Shown: positions 28,403 to 38,628, counted from the stretch's first letter. The stretch is 64,000 bases of DNA from Terrimonas pollutisoli (GCF_029360765.1 NZ_JARKNA010000002.1:493334-557333); one strand, 5' to 3'. The notes: a model not told the origin generated them from the sequence alone. Numbers and translations are program-made.

Positions 28403-31400
28403 ATGCAAAAAAAACACCGCCTTCAGCGGTTCATCTGCACGTGTATGAGGATTGGGTTACTACCACTTGTATTGATTGCCGGCTTTGCCGGAATCTCTTA
28501 TGCCAACCCCGCGGGAGGGCAGGAAATACTTGAAAGAAGGATCACTCTTTCCGCCGACCAGGTAGAGGTCAAATCTATACTGGAACAAATAAGCCGTAAA
28601 GCGGATGTGAAATTTGTGTACAGTGCTCAAAAGATACCCGCACGCCAAATAGCATCCTGTTCGGCTGAGGATGAAAAATTGGGGGCGATTTTAAACCGCT
28701 TGCTCCTTCCTTTTAATGTAGTGTACGAAGTGAAGGGCAATAAGATCGTATTAAGAACGAAGCAGGAGGAGATAAAGGAAATAAGTAGTAATGGACTGGC
28801 TGTTGCAAATGAAACTCCTGTAAGTCAACGACCCATAACTGGTAAAATAACCGACGAAAATGGTCAGCCGCTTTCGGGGGTAAGTATAAAAATAAAAGGA
28901 GCCAGTGCCGGCACTTCTACAAATTCAGATGGCGAATTTTCATTGGACATTCCTGAAAATGCAACCCTTGTAGTTTCTTATGTGGGATATGAAACAAAAG
29001 AAGTAAAAGCCCAAAAACTCGAAACTATTGCTGTTAGGCTTTTGCCTGCGGCCAGCAATAAGTTGAATGAGGTAGTGGTGGTGGGCTATCAAAGACAATC
29101 ATTAAAAAAGACAACCAGTTCTGTACAGATTGTTTCCGGTAAGGCGATCGAAAACCTTCCTGCGCCGAGCTTTGATCAGCTTCTTCAGGGAAAAGTTTCA
29201 GGGATAAACATTCAAAATTTTACAGGTGAGCCTGGCGTAAGGAACACATTTACTATTCGGGGCAACTCCACCATTGCTACCGATCTTAATGCGGATGGGC
29301 TTGATGAAGCCAGAACGATGAGCACGCCTTTATATGTAATTGATGGCATCCCTGTATCAGTTACCGACCTGGAAGGAATCGGGTCAACAGGAAATAACTT
29401 CCTAGCTGGTATTAATGTAAATGATATAGAAAGCCTCACCGTACAAAAAGATGCTGCTGCTACTGCTGTATGGGGATCCCGGGGTGCCAATGGTGTTGTG
29501 GTAATTAAAACTAAAAGAGGACGTTCCAAAACTCCTGAAGTAAGAGCATCATATTATAGAGGACTTACCGAAAAGCCCAAATTATTGCCCACTACTATTG
29601 GTGCGGAAGAGCGTCGTCAGAAAATGGACCTGATAAATGAGTATTCTACTTATGCGCAAATGGGAAGCCTTCCTCAAATATTGACTGATAGCCTAAATCC
29701 TGCTTTTAATAATGCTACTGACTGGCAGGATCTTTTTTATCAATCAGGCAAAATCGATAATATCGATTTGAATGTTTCATCAGGAACCGAAACAGTAAAC
29801 TACAGGCTGGGGGCTAACTACTATGACGAGAGCGGCATTGTTAGGAATACAGGGTTCAAAAGATTTTCATTGCGTGGCAATTTTGATTTTAAAATAAATT
29901 CAAAACTGAATGTCAATCTGAACGTATCTGCTTCAAGACTGGATAGAAAAAGAGGATTGGGCCGTGGCAGAAATGAGATTTTACCCATCAATGTGGGCCA
30001 GATGCCCGCATCATTCTATGCGATAAGCGATGATGATAAATCATTTTATCATGGTCAGTTTGATAAATTAAAGGATAAAAACCAATCAGACCTGATCTCA
30101 CTTTCCGTCCAAACCAATTATAGAATATTACCTGCATTGGATTATAGTTTCCAGGGTTCTTATTCAAAAACAAATGACAAGCGGGAACGTTTCCAGCCAT
30201 CAACCCTTGATGCAGGTGGTGTATCCTTTGCAGAAAACAGAAATGGGAATTTTGAAAGTTATTACCTGGCCAATGTGCTTAGCTATGCAAAATCATTGGG
30301 CGACAACGTGCATAATTTTGGCCTTGTCGGCACTCAAAGCTTCCAGCTTGATCAGCGTTCGGGTGGTATTGTCGGTGGTTATAATATTCCGGATGATAAT
30401 ATCCAGGTAGTTTCCGGTGTGCCACAGCAGGATTTGTTTGGAAGATCTTATATACAAAAATCCGGGTTGTTCTCTTTTGTGGGCCAGTTTTCCTATGATT
30501 ATAAGCAGAAATATATTTTGAACTTATCCATGCGGGGAGATGCTTCTTCAAGGTTTGGTGCGAATACCAAATGGGGGTATTTCCCTTCAGTATCCCTAGC
30601 CTATGTGGTTTCCGATGAAAAATTCATGGATAAGATCGGTTGGATAAATCTATTTAAATTAAGAGGTAGTTATGGATTGACAGGAACTATGCCTGACAAC
30701 TTTTATGCACCTTTTAATGTGTGGGACCTGGCTCAGGGTACTTATAATGGAATAGTAAGAGCTACTCCATCTTTTGATAACCCTTTGACCCAGCCTGATC
30801 TTACCTGGAATAAATCAGACCAGCTAAACGTCGGAGCAGATCTGAATATGTTTGATAATCGTATCAATCTTTCTGTTGATCTTTATCGCAGGTATAACTC
30901 AAATCCTATACTCTCCTTTCCTTTTCCATTCTTCACAGGATACACGCAAGCTACTTATAATGCGCCGGTTAAGATCTTGAATGAAGGGGTTGATATACAA
31001 TTGCAAACAAGAAATCTTGCCAAAAGCAGTCCTTTACAATGGACCACTAATTTTAACATCGGTTATAATAAAAACAGGATAGCTGCGCTGCCCAACGGCA
31101 ACCGTTCATTTTACAGGGATTCCTGGGGTTATAACCAATCTTTGGTGTATTCCGTAGGTGCTCCTATTTATGGCTGGGCGCAAATGTTGTACACCGGCGT
31201 ATATAACAGGTTAAGCGATGTCCCTGTTAATCCCTATACAGGGCAGCGCCTCAGTTATTTCAAAAAGAATTATCCTGTAAGCGCTGGTTATCCAATGTGG
31301 ACCGATGTGAATAATGATTGGGATGTCTGGAGTGATGAAGACCGTGGTGAACAGTATGGCGACCTGGTACCAACAGGAGATCCTAATCCTAAATTTACAG

Positions 31401-31942
31401 GGGGCATCTATAATGAGTTTACCTATGGTAATTTCTCTTTGGGTGTACAATGTATTTTCACCTTGGGACGTGATATCATTAATACATTTGATGCAAACCA
31501 GTTTGCTGGTGTTTGGAATTTCAGTGATAACGGTACGTTGCAGGATGTGGCAAGATTCCGTCTTCCTGATCTTTCAGAAAGAGATTACTGGACGCCTGGT
31601 AAAGCAGACCCTGCAAAAAATCCTGGTTATGCTGCCAACTTTCCCAGCTTAAGCCCCTTTGGTCCTAACTATTACCAGTTTCTTCCTTTCTCTACCATGT
31701 GGAATGAGAATGGAAATTATTTCAAAATCCGCAACATAAGTTTGGGTTACCAGGTGCCGGAAAAAATATTAAGCAGGGTGGGTATTAAAAGAGCAAGATT
31801 ATACAGCATCATAGATAATATATATGTTTTTCAAAAAGCCAATGTACCGGACGCAGAATTAGTAAGTCCACAGGGAGAGTATCGCGGTGGTTCTTATCCG
31901 CTGCCACGCAAATACACATTAGGACTGGAAGTCACTTTTTAA
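28403..31942 (+). CDS. SusC/RagA-family TonB-dependent transporter with STN signalling domain
   Basis: ITGKITDENGQPLSGVSIKIKGAS, LNEVVVVGYQRQ, ATAVWGSRGANGVVVIKTKRG; STN-like N-terminal region. Confidence 0.95.
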   Translation: MQKKHRLQRFICTCMRIGLLPLVLIAGFAGISYANPAGGQEILERRITLSADQVEVKSILEQISRKADVKFVYSAQKIPARQIASCSAEDEKLGAILNRLLLPFNVVYEVKGNKIVLRTKQEEIKEISSNGLAVANETPVSQRPITGKITDENGQPLSGVSIKIKGASAGTSTNSDGEFSLDIPENATLVVSYVGYETKEVKAQKLETIAVRLLPAASNKLNEVVVVGYQRQSLKKTTSSVQIVSGKAIENLPAPSFDQLLQGKVSGINIQNFTGEPGVRNTFTIRGNSTIATDLNADGLDEARTMSTPLYVIDGIPVSVTDLEGIGSTGNNFLAGINVNDIESLTVQKDAAATAVWGSRGANGVVVIKTKRGRSKTPEVRASYYRGLTEKPKLLPTTIGAEERRQKMDLINEYSTYAQMGSLPQILTDSLNPAFNNATDWQDLFYQSGKIDNIDLNVSSGTETVNYRLGANYYDESGIVRNTGFKRFSLRGNFDFKINSKLNVNLNVSASRLDRKRGLGRGRNEILPINVGQMPASFYAISDDDKSFYHGQFDKLKDKNQSDLISLSVQTNYRILPALDYSFQGSYSKTNDKRERFQPSTLDAGGVSFAENRNGNFESYYLANVLSYAKSLGDNVHNFGLVGTQSFQLDQRSGGIVGGYNIPDDNIQVVSGVPQQDLFGRSYIQKSGLFSFVGQFSYDYKQKYILNLSMRGDASSRFGANTKWGYFPSVSLAYVVSDEKFMDKIGWINLFKLRGSYGLTGTMPDNFYAPFNVWDLAQGTYNGIVRATPSFDNPLTQPDLTWNKSDQLNVGADLNMFDNRINLSVDLYRRYNSNPILSFPFPFFTGYTQATYNAPVKILNEGVDIQLQTRNLAKSSPLQWTTNFNIGYNKNRIAALPNGNRSFYRDSWGYNQSLVYSVGAPIYGWAQMLYTGVYNRLSDVPVNPYTGQRLSYFKKNYPVSAGYPMWTDVNNDWDVWSDEDRGEQYGDLVPTGDPNPKFTGGIYNEFTYGNFSLGVQCIFTLGRDIINTFDANQFAGVWNFSDNGTLQDVARFRLPDLSERDYWTPGKADPAKNPGYAANFPSLSPFGPNYYQFLPFSTMWNENGNYFKIRNISLGYQVPEKILSRVGIKRARLYSIIDNIYVFQKANVPDAELVSPQGEYRGGSYPLPRKYTLGLEVTF

Positions 31943-31966
31943 AAACATCATTCTAATTAATAAGCT

Positions 31967-33436
31967 ATGAACTATACTAAAATATCAAAACTTGCAGTCT
32001 GCACTTTGCTTGTTATAGCAACAGGTTTTAGCTCCTGCAAAAAATACATTAACCTGTCGCCGGAAGATGCTACCTATGACCAGGTGTTTTGGCAGACCGG
32101 CGCCAATGTAGAAAAAGCTGTTTCGGGAGCCTATGGCCTGTTAAGAGATGCGCTCAAAGATTCCCGCAGCCATTTTATTTTTGGCGACTTTACGACCGAT
32201 GAGTTTGTAAGAGGGAGTGATTATTGGAACTATGCTGATCTGTCCTTTGATGGTAGAAATCATTTCAGCTATGCACCTTATCTTGAAGGCTCCGTTTGGG
32301 ACTGGACCCGCTTTTACGGCTTGATTAATCAATGCCATTTGATTGTAGAGAATACACCAAAAATAGCTGATGCAAAATTTGGGGGTGGCAAAGAAGCCAA
32401 AAATCAATTATTAGGAGAAGGGCATTTTTTGAGGGCTTATGCTTATTTCTATATGACAAGGGTATGGGGCGATCCGGTGTTGACCAAAGAATCGTTGAAA
32501 GACCCGCTAAATATTCAACCTCAAGCCCGGTCGACGGAAACAGAAGTGCTTGATTATTGTATTGAAGACCTTTTAAAAGCTGCCGATCTGATGGGCCTTA
32601 ATCATGAAAGGATTAGAGCCGATAAAGGTGCTGCCTGGGCTCTGCTGGCTCATGTATATGCCTGGAAACATGATTATGCCAATGCAAAGAAGTATTGCGA
32701 TAAAGTGATTACCGAAGGTGGTTATTCGCTAGAGCCAATTGATAATTATGGAGACATTTGGAAAGGTAGCAGCAATGAAAGCATTTTTGAATTGTTCATG
32801 CAATATGACCAGGTAAGTAATGAAGCAAGTTCCGGGTTTTTTAATGCTTTCTTATACGAACCTATTGTTAAGAAAGGCATCAACACCGCCTGGGCTGTAA
32901 ACAATGATTACTCAAATCCTTTATTTGGCACAGGGCAGGATGATCGTCCTGGTAAAATATTTACCGCAGGACAGGGAACCAACAAGCTGATGCTTATTAA
33001 GTACGCAAACATCAACTACTATGATCCCAACAGGCCTAATACTTATGTGGTAGACAATAATCTTGTTTTATTACGTCTGGCAGATATTCATCTGCTGAAA
33101 GCAGAAGCAAGTGTGAAATTGAATGATGAAAGCACAGCGAGAGATGAAGTTAATATTATTCGCCAGAGAGCAAATGCCAGCCTGCTTCTCCCCGCAGATG
33201 TTTGCAATATGGATACGGTTTTAAATGAGAGAAGAAAAGAGTTATATGGAGAAGGTTGTATTTTCTATGATAACATCAGGATGATACTGACGAACCCTGA
33301 CTACGCCAATCAATTGCCCGATCCTTATAGCGCTGAAAGGGTAGCGAAAAAGGGTTATTACTGGCCGTTGAGTATGAGAAGCCTGCTTCCACAAGACCAA
33401 TTGCTTACTCAAAACGAATGGTGGAAAAATCATTAA
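31967..33436 (+). CDS. SusD/RagB-family outer-membrane lipoprotein
   Basis: SCKKYINLSPEDATYDQVFWQT; FLRAYAYFYMTRVWGDPVL; RRKELYGEG. Confidence 0.95.
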   Translation: MNYTKISKLAVCTLLVIATGFSSCKKYINLSPEDATYDQVFWQTGANVEKAVSGAYGLLRDALKDSRSHFIFGDFTTDEFVRGSDYWNYADLSFDGRNHFSYAPYLEGSVWDWTRFYGLINQCHLIVENTPKIADAKFGGGKEAKNQLLGEGHFLRAYAYFYMTRVWGDPVLTKESLKDPLNIQPQARSTETEVLDYCIEDLLKAADLMGLNHERIRADKGAAWALLAHVYAWKHDYANAKKYCDKVITEGGYSLEPIDNYGDIWKGSSNESIFELFMQYDQVSNEASSGFFNAFLYEPIVKKGINTAWAVNNDYSNPLFGTGQDDRPGKIFTAGQGTNKLMLIKYANINYYDPNRPNTYVVDNNLVLLRLADIHLLKAEASVKLNDESTARDEVNIIRQRANASLLLPADVCNMDTVLNERRKELYGEGCIFYDNIRMILTNPDYANQLPDPYSAERVAKKGYYWPLSMRSLLPQDQLLTQNEWWKNH

Positions 33437-33453
33437 TCTCAAAGAAACTCATA

Positions 33454-33553
33454 ATGAAATGCGTCATGAAATTTTCCGGGTAAATCATTCCCAATCACTG
33501 ATAAAAATTTTGTGGCAAATTCCATCTGATCAAAAATTTAAAAAAATATACAG
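33454..33553 (+). other. Leader element copy A (degenerate) of a three-copy structured motif
   Basis: ATGAAATGCGTCATGAAATTTT...AAAATTTTGTGGCAAATTCCATCTGATC-A-rich; aligns with 33554 and 46275 copies. Confidence 0.7.
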
Positions 33554-33641
33554 ATGAAATGAGCCATGATAATGCTTATCACCAACCGGGATGATTATTT
33601 GGCGAATTCCATTTGGCCAAAAAACAATAAAAAATAAACAA
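33554..33641 (+). other. Leader element copy B directly before fasciclin-protein start
   Basis: ATGAAATGAGCC...TTTGGCGAATTCCATTTGGCC-A-rich-ATG. Confidence 0.8.
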
Positions 33642-34349
33642 ATGAAAAAGATATTATCAGGTCTTATGGCTGTCATGATGGTTGCCTTGGTTCTGTTTTC
33701 CTGTAAAAAAAGGGACGACTATTTAACTGGCGGCAGCAGGCATAGTGCAAAATTTAACGTTACTACCTACGACTTTCTGAAAGGGCAGGCCAGTGGCCTC
33801 TTTGATACTTTACTTTTGTTGGTAGATAAAACCGGGTTAAAAGATAAACTTAATCAGCAAGGAGTGAGTTTTTTTGCTCCCACTGACTATGCAATCAATA
33901 ACTACCTGAACCAAAGGGCTCTCCAGGAGCAAAACATTGATCCGAAAAGAAAATGGACATTGGATTCAATGATCAAATATGAATTGCCAAAATTCACAGA
34001 TTCATTAGATACCTATATTGTAGGTCAAACATTGGATTATAATAATCTCACCAATAATGGAGCTATTTATCCCACAAAAAAGGCCGGGACAGAAGCCGTT
34101 GTATCATATGAAGAGATCACACCTGATAATTCCGAGTATATTAGGTTGGGAGGAAATCCAAATGTATCCAGCAACCCCCGGCTTATTTACTACACTTTTT
34201 TAAAAGGGCCTTTAACCCCACCCGTTATTGCATCTGAAATAACTCCTGCCGGGGGCACCAGGGTAAGAGTACAAACATCAGGTATTCAAACTAACACAGG
34301 GATGGTTCATGTTTTGATTAATCAGCATATCCTGTTCTTCAGACAATAA
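33642..34349 (+). CDS. Fasciclin-domain lipoprotein
   Basis: MKKILSGLMAVMMVALVLFSCKK; FDTLLLLVDKTGLKDKLNQQGVSFFAPTDYAINNYL. Confidence 0.8.
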   Translation: MKKILSGLMAVMMVALVLFSCKKRDDYLTGGSRHSAKFNVTTYDFLKGQASGLFDTLLLLVDKTGLKDKLNQQGVSFFAPTDYAINNYLNQRALQEQNIDPKRKWTLDSMIKYELPKFTDSLDTYIVGQTLDYNNLTNNGAIYPTKKAGTEAVVSYEEITPDNSEYIRLGGNPNVSSNPRLIYYTFLKGPLTPPVIASEITPAGGTRVRVQTSGIQTNTGMVHVLINQHILFFRQ

Positions 34350-34370
34350 TCAAACTATAAATTAACAGAA

Positions 34371-35384
34371 ATGAAACGCATATATCTCATAAGAACATTG
34401 CTGGCAGTTGCCTGTGTACTATCGCTGGGCGCCTGCAAAAAACTTCCGGATGGCTTTCTAAGCCCCATAATCCGCTATGAGGAAGATCCGATATTGATTG
34501 CCAAGGGAAGGGTTTATGTTAGCTCGGCCTTAAACTTCGATGGCTCCAGCAAACCTGCAAAAATTAAGCTATTGCATGTTTATAATAAAACTACCGGCCA
34601 GAATGTAGATGACCTGTTTTTTAAAAAAGATACAATCAAGGTATGGACGGCTTTATATGATCCTAAGACAGATACCACACTGGAAAAGATAGCGGCCAAG
34701 CAAACCGACGCGGTTGTGCCTCCTATTATTATAAACGAAAGCAGCGGACAATTGGAGGCAAATTTTCAGACTTTATATATTCCATCCGGAGATTACTCAT
34801 TTGACCTGGAGATATCAAATGGCGCAGGCAGTAAAGTGTATGAAAAGATAGGGAACTTTACCTTGTTAGATAAAAGACCTTTTGAAGCTCATCCTGAGAT
34901 AGGAACGCCTTATATACGTATGATAAAAGTAGGTAATGAAGGCCTCGGCGCTAACCTTACAAAACCTGAAGAAGTAGAAGTAGATATTCAACGTACTGGC
35001 GATGCTCCCAATAAAGTGATCGTAAAAATGGTAGACAAAAATGGTATACCATTTAGCCCACAAGGAGGAGAAATAGAAAGAAGGCCCAATACAGGCAATA
35101 ACCCTACCCCGCCTTTTTTGCAGACCCTTCAGGATTATTCACTGAAATCTGAATTATTCAGCGACAGAATGGAGTTTACATATGGAACGATCCCTTTTCC
35201 ATTGGCCTCCCTGGGAAATGGTTACAATATCTACTACAGGATACCCACCCAATTTTTTTCTCATGATAACCAGGCCTCTTATCCTGATGGGCAATGGAGC
35301 GCTAATCCAAGATTTGTTTTCAGAGCATATGTACCCGGCACTTATGTTATTACATTTAAGGCAAAAGTTTTGACACATAAATAA
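34371..35384 (+). CDS. DUF5007-like PUL-associated lipoprotein
   Basis: Lipobox SLGACKK; GFLSPIIRYEEDPILIAKGRVYVSSALNFDGSSKP. Confidence 0.6.
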   Translation: MKRIYLIRTLLAVACVLSLGACKKLPDGFLSPIIRYEEDPILIAKGRVYVSSALNFDGSSKPAKIKLLHVYNKTTGQNVDDLFFKKDTIKVWTALYDPKTDTTLEKIAAKQTDAVVPPIIINESSGQLEANFQTLYIPSGDYSFDLEISNGAGSKVYEKIGNFTLLDKRPFEAHPEIGTPYIRMIKVGNEGLGANLTKPEEVEVDIQRTGDAPNKVIVKMVDKNGIPFSPQGGEIERRPNTGNNPTPPFLQTLQDYSLKSELFSDRMEFTYGTIPFPLASLGNGYNIYYRIPTQFFSHDNQASYPDGQWSANPRFVFRAYVPGTYVITFKAKVLTHK

Positions 35385-35443
35385 CCTGCCCTTTATAATC
35401 TTTCTCTAAGCAGTCGTTTTGCATTAGCAGGCAAAACCAAAAG

Positions 35444-35469
35444 AACCGGCTACGGCCGGTTTCTTTTAT
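35444..35469 (+). terminator. Rho-independent terminator AACCGGC-TACG-GCCGGTT-TCTTTT
   Basis: 7-bp stem plus T-rich tail after lipoprotein gene. Confidence 0.8.
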
Positions 35470-35540
35470 TGTAGCAATTATATTGATAAATTATTTATGG
35501 AATGGGTTCCCGCTAGTCACTCATTGCTGGTGATTTTTGG

Positions 35541-35556
35541 GCAACCGTTTGCATGT
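35541..35556. promoter_or_regulatory. Putative LacI-type operator GCAACCGTTTGCATGT upstream of sulfatase
   Basis: 14-mer identical to site at 23070-23083. Confidence 0.6.
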
Positions 35557-35625
35557 TGCAACAGCGAATTATTGTTTTAATTTCATCACCAATACGAAAA
35601 AAATTAATTGGGTTTCGGTATCTAC

Positions 35626-37176
35626 ATGAAGAAAACAAGCGCATATCCTTTCCTTTTGCAGGTAATATTGATTGCAGCATTTGTACTATATGCAGTGTTG
35701 GCTTTTGCGCAATCTTCTTCCGGCAAGCGTCCCAACATAATTTATATCTATGCGGATGACCTCGGTTATGGCGACCTGGGATGCTATGGCCAGCAAAAAA
35801 TAAAGACACCGAACCTGGATCGCATGGCCAAAGAGGGAATGCGGTTTACACAGCACTATGCCGGTGCTCCTGTTTGTGCACCTTCGAGAGCAATATTGAT
35901 GACAGGTAAGCATGCAGGACATTCTTACATCCGGGGCAATTATGAATTAGGAGGCTTTGAAGATAGTACCGAAGGAGGTCAAATGCCATTGCCGGAAGGG
36001 ACATTTACCATTCCAAAAATGCTGAAGAATGCCGGGTACTCTACCGGCATGGCCGGCAAATGGGGATTAGGCGTAACAGGTACCACGGGCGGTCCTTTAT
36101 TACATGGGTTTGATTATTACTATGGGTTGCTGGATCAAAAACAGGCGCATAATTTTTATCCAACACATTTGTGGGAAAATGATAAATGGGATTCTTTGAA
36201 TAACCACCTCATCAATGTTCATAAAAGATTGGATTCATCAAAGGTGACGGACGCCGACTTTGAATATTACAAAGGGAAGGATTATGCAATTACTAAAATG
36301 ACGGAAAAGGCTTTGGCCTTTATCGATCGTAACCTGCCTGACCGGCAGGCAGGCAAACAAAAACCTTTCTTCTTGTATTTGCCTTACACACTTCCGCATC
36401 TGTCGCTGCAGGCGCCGGATGAGTATGTAAAAAAATATATCGGCCAATTTGATGAAAAGCCGTACTACGGTCAGCTGGGTTATGCAGCTACCAAATATCC
36501 TTTATCTACCTATGCTGCTATGATCACTTACCTCGACGACCAGGTAGGTATCATTATGGAGAAAATTAAAAAGCTGGGACTGGACAATAATACGATCATC
36601 CTTTTCAGCAGTGACAATGGAGCTACGTTTACTGGCGGTGTCGATACCAAATTTTTCAATAGTGTAGCTGGTTTACGGGGATTAAAAATGGATGTGTATG
36701 AAGGTGGGATCCGTGAACCATTTATTGCTAGGTGGCCGGGCAAAATAAAAGCAGGAACCATTTCTAACCATGTCTCTGCCCAATATGATCTGCTGGCAAC
36801 ATTGGCAGACCTTACCGGTCAAACATTACCTGTTAAAACCGATGGCATTTCGTTTCTACCGGAATTGTTCGGAAAAACCAGCCGACAAAAAAAACATGAC
36901 TATCTCTATTTTGAATATCCTGAAAAAGGTGGACAGGTGGCCATAAGGATGGGAGACTGGAAGGGCGTAAGGACTAATGTCAGAAAAGATCGCAATGCTC
37001 CCTGGCAGATTTTTAACCTCGTTACGGACAGGAACGAAACCACAGATATTGCTGCCCGGCACCCGGAGATAGTAGAAAAATTTAATACTATTCAAGAAAA
37101 AGAACATCAACATTCTCACATTAAAGAATGGGAGTTTATTGATCCCAAATTCAGTGTAAAAAGTATCAACGAATAA
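35626..37176 (+). CDS. Type I arylsulfatase (S1 family), secreted
   Basis: YADDLGYGDLGCYGQQKIKTPNLDRMAKEG; active-site VCAPSRAILMTGKHAG (C-x-P-S-R). Confidence 0.93.
   Translation: MKKTSAYPFLLQVILIAAFVLYAVLAFAQSSSGKRPNIIYIYADDLGYGDLGCYGQQKIKTPNLDRMAKEGMRFTQHYAGAPVCAPSRAILMTGKHAGHSYIRGNYELGGFEDSTEGGQMPLPEGTFTIPKMLKNAGYSTGMAGKWGLGVTGTTGGPLLHGFDYYYGLLDQKQAHNFYPTHLWENDKWDSLNNHLINVHKRLDSSKVTDADFEYYKGKDYAITKMTEKALAFIDRNLPDRQAGKQKPFFLYLPYTLPHLSLQAPDEYVKKYIGQFDEKPYYGQLGYAATKYPLSTYAAMITYLDDQVGIIMEKIKKLGLDNNTIILFSSDNGATFTGGVDTKFFNSVAGLRGLKMDVYEGGIREPFIARWPGKIKAGTISNHVSAQYDLLATLADLTGQTLPVKTDGISFLPELFGKTSRQKKHDYLYFEYPEKGGQVAIRMGDWKGVRTNVRKDRNAPWQIFNLVTDRNETTDIAARHPEIVEKFNTIQEKEHQHSHIKEWEFIDPKFSVKSINE
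36333..36353. repeat. Palindromic repeat CCTGCCTG-ACCGG-CAGGCAGG inside sulfatase CDS
   Basis: Encodes LPDRQAG in frame. Confidence 0.8.
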
Positions 37177-37209
37177 TAATTGAGTCAAAATAATTTAACC
37201 GCTATTTAA

Positions 37210-38568
37210 ATGAACAGGAAAGATTTTGTGAAGAATATAGGTCTGGCTGGTGCTTCGATGGCGATTTTGCCAACCGGCAGCTTGTTCGCTCAGGGTGTTG
37301 CTGATCCAAAAGTAAAGCTGGCAATGATCGGTGTGGGGCTACGTGGACAAAATCACCTGGACCTCGTGTTAAGAAGAGATGATGTGGACCTGGTAGCGAT
37401 TTGTGATATTGATGACCGCATGCTCAAATCATCCAAAGAGATGATCAGCAAGAGCGGCAAAAAAATGCCGCAGGTATTTGCCGGCGATGTGAATGCATGG
37501 AAAAAAATGCTGGAGATAAAGGGGTTGGATGCAGTTATTATCGCAACACCCTGGGAGTGGCACAAGCCTATGATCATTGGCGCATTGGAAGCAGGGATAA
37601 AATATGTAGGTACCGAAGTTATACTGGGTATTACGCTGCAGGATCATTGGGATGTAGTAAAAGCTGCTGAAAAGTATAATGCACATGTGATGATGTTGGA
37701 AAATGTGTGTTACCGCAGAGATGTGATGGCGGTATTAAATATGGTAAGACAAGGTTTGTTTGGTGAACTGATCCATTTACAAGGCGGTTACCAGCATGAC
37801 CTGCGTGAAGTGAAGTTTAATGATGGTGTAAATCCCTATGGTCATGGCGTGGAGTTTGGTGAAAAAGCATTTTCTGAAGCCAGGTGGAGAACGGAACATT
37901 CGGTACACCGCAATGGTGATCTTTATCCGACACACGGCATTGGTCCCGTGGCGCACTATGTCAACATCAACCGGGGTAACCGTTTTCTCACTTTGAATTC
38001 TTTTTCATCCAAGGCAAGAGGTTTGCACAATTATATCGTCAAAAAGGGCGGGGCTAATCATCCCAATGCTAAAGTGAATTTTAAACTTGGCGATGTAGTG
38101 ACCACTCACATCGGTTGCGCTAACGGAGAAACTATTTTGTTGCAACATGATACAAATCTCCCACGGCCGTATTCGATTGGCTTTCGTGTACAGGGTACTG
38201 AGGGATTATGGATGGATGTCAACAAAGGAATTTATATTGAAGATAAATCGGCGAAGGCGCACCAATGGGACGACGCAAAACAATGGTTGGACAAATATGA
38301 TCATCCGCTGTGGGCAAAATACAGTAAGGATGCGCAGGGTGCCGGCCATGGTGGTATGGATTTTTTTGTGATCCATTCCTTTATTGAGTCGGCCAAACGA
38401 AAACTTCCAACGCAAATGGACGTTTATGATGCTGCTGCCTGGAGCGCTATCACGCCATTAAGCGAGCAATCCATCGAACTGGGAAATGAGACAGTGGAGT
38501 TCCCCGATTTTACCGGTGGTCAATGGATGTACCGGAAACCGGTATTTGCTTTGAATGACGATTATTAA
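37210..38568 (+). CDS. Gfo/Idh/MocA-family protein, probable GH109 alpha-N-acetylgalactosaminidase, secreted
   Basis: LAMIGVGLRGQNHLDLVLRRDDVDLVAICDI; GGYQHDLREVKFNDG; RWRTEHSVHRNGDLYPTHGIGPVAHYVNINRGNRF typical of GH109. Confidence 0.85.
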   Translation: MNRKDFVKNIGLAGASMAILPTGSLFAQGVADPKVKLAMIGVGLRGQNHLDLVLRRDDVDLVAICDIDDRMLKSSKEMISKSGKKMPQVFAGDVNAWKKMLEIKGLDAVIIATPWEWHKPMIIGALEAGIKYVGTEVILGITLQDHWDVVKAAEKYNAHVMMLENVCYRRDVMAVLNMVRQGLFGELIHLQGGYQHDLREVKFNDGVNPYGHGVEFGEKAFSEARWRTEHSVHRNGDLYPTHGIGPVAHYVNINRGNRFLTLNSFSSKARGLHNYIVKKGGANHPNAKVNFKLGDVVTTHIGCANGETILLQHDTNLPRPYSIGFRVQGTEGLWMDVNKGIYIEDKSAKAHQWDDAKQWLDKYDHPLWAKYSKDAQGAGHGGMDFFVIHSFIESAKRKLPTQMDVYDAAAWSAITPLSEQSIELGNETVEFPDFTGGQWMYRKPVFALNDDY

Positions 38569-38628
38569 TGTGCCTGGTGAATGATTAAAAACCTTATTCT
38601 AAAGAAATAAATTTTTAACGGTGGTATC

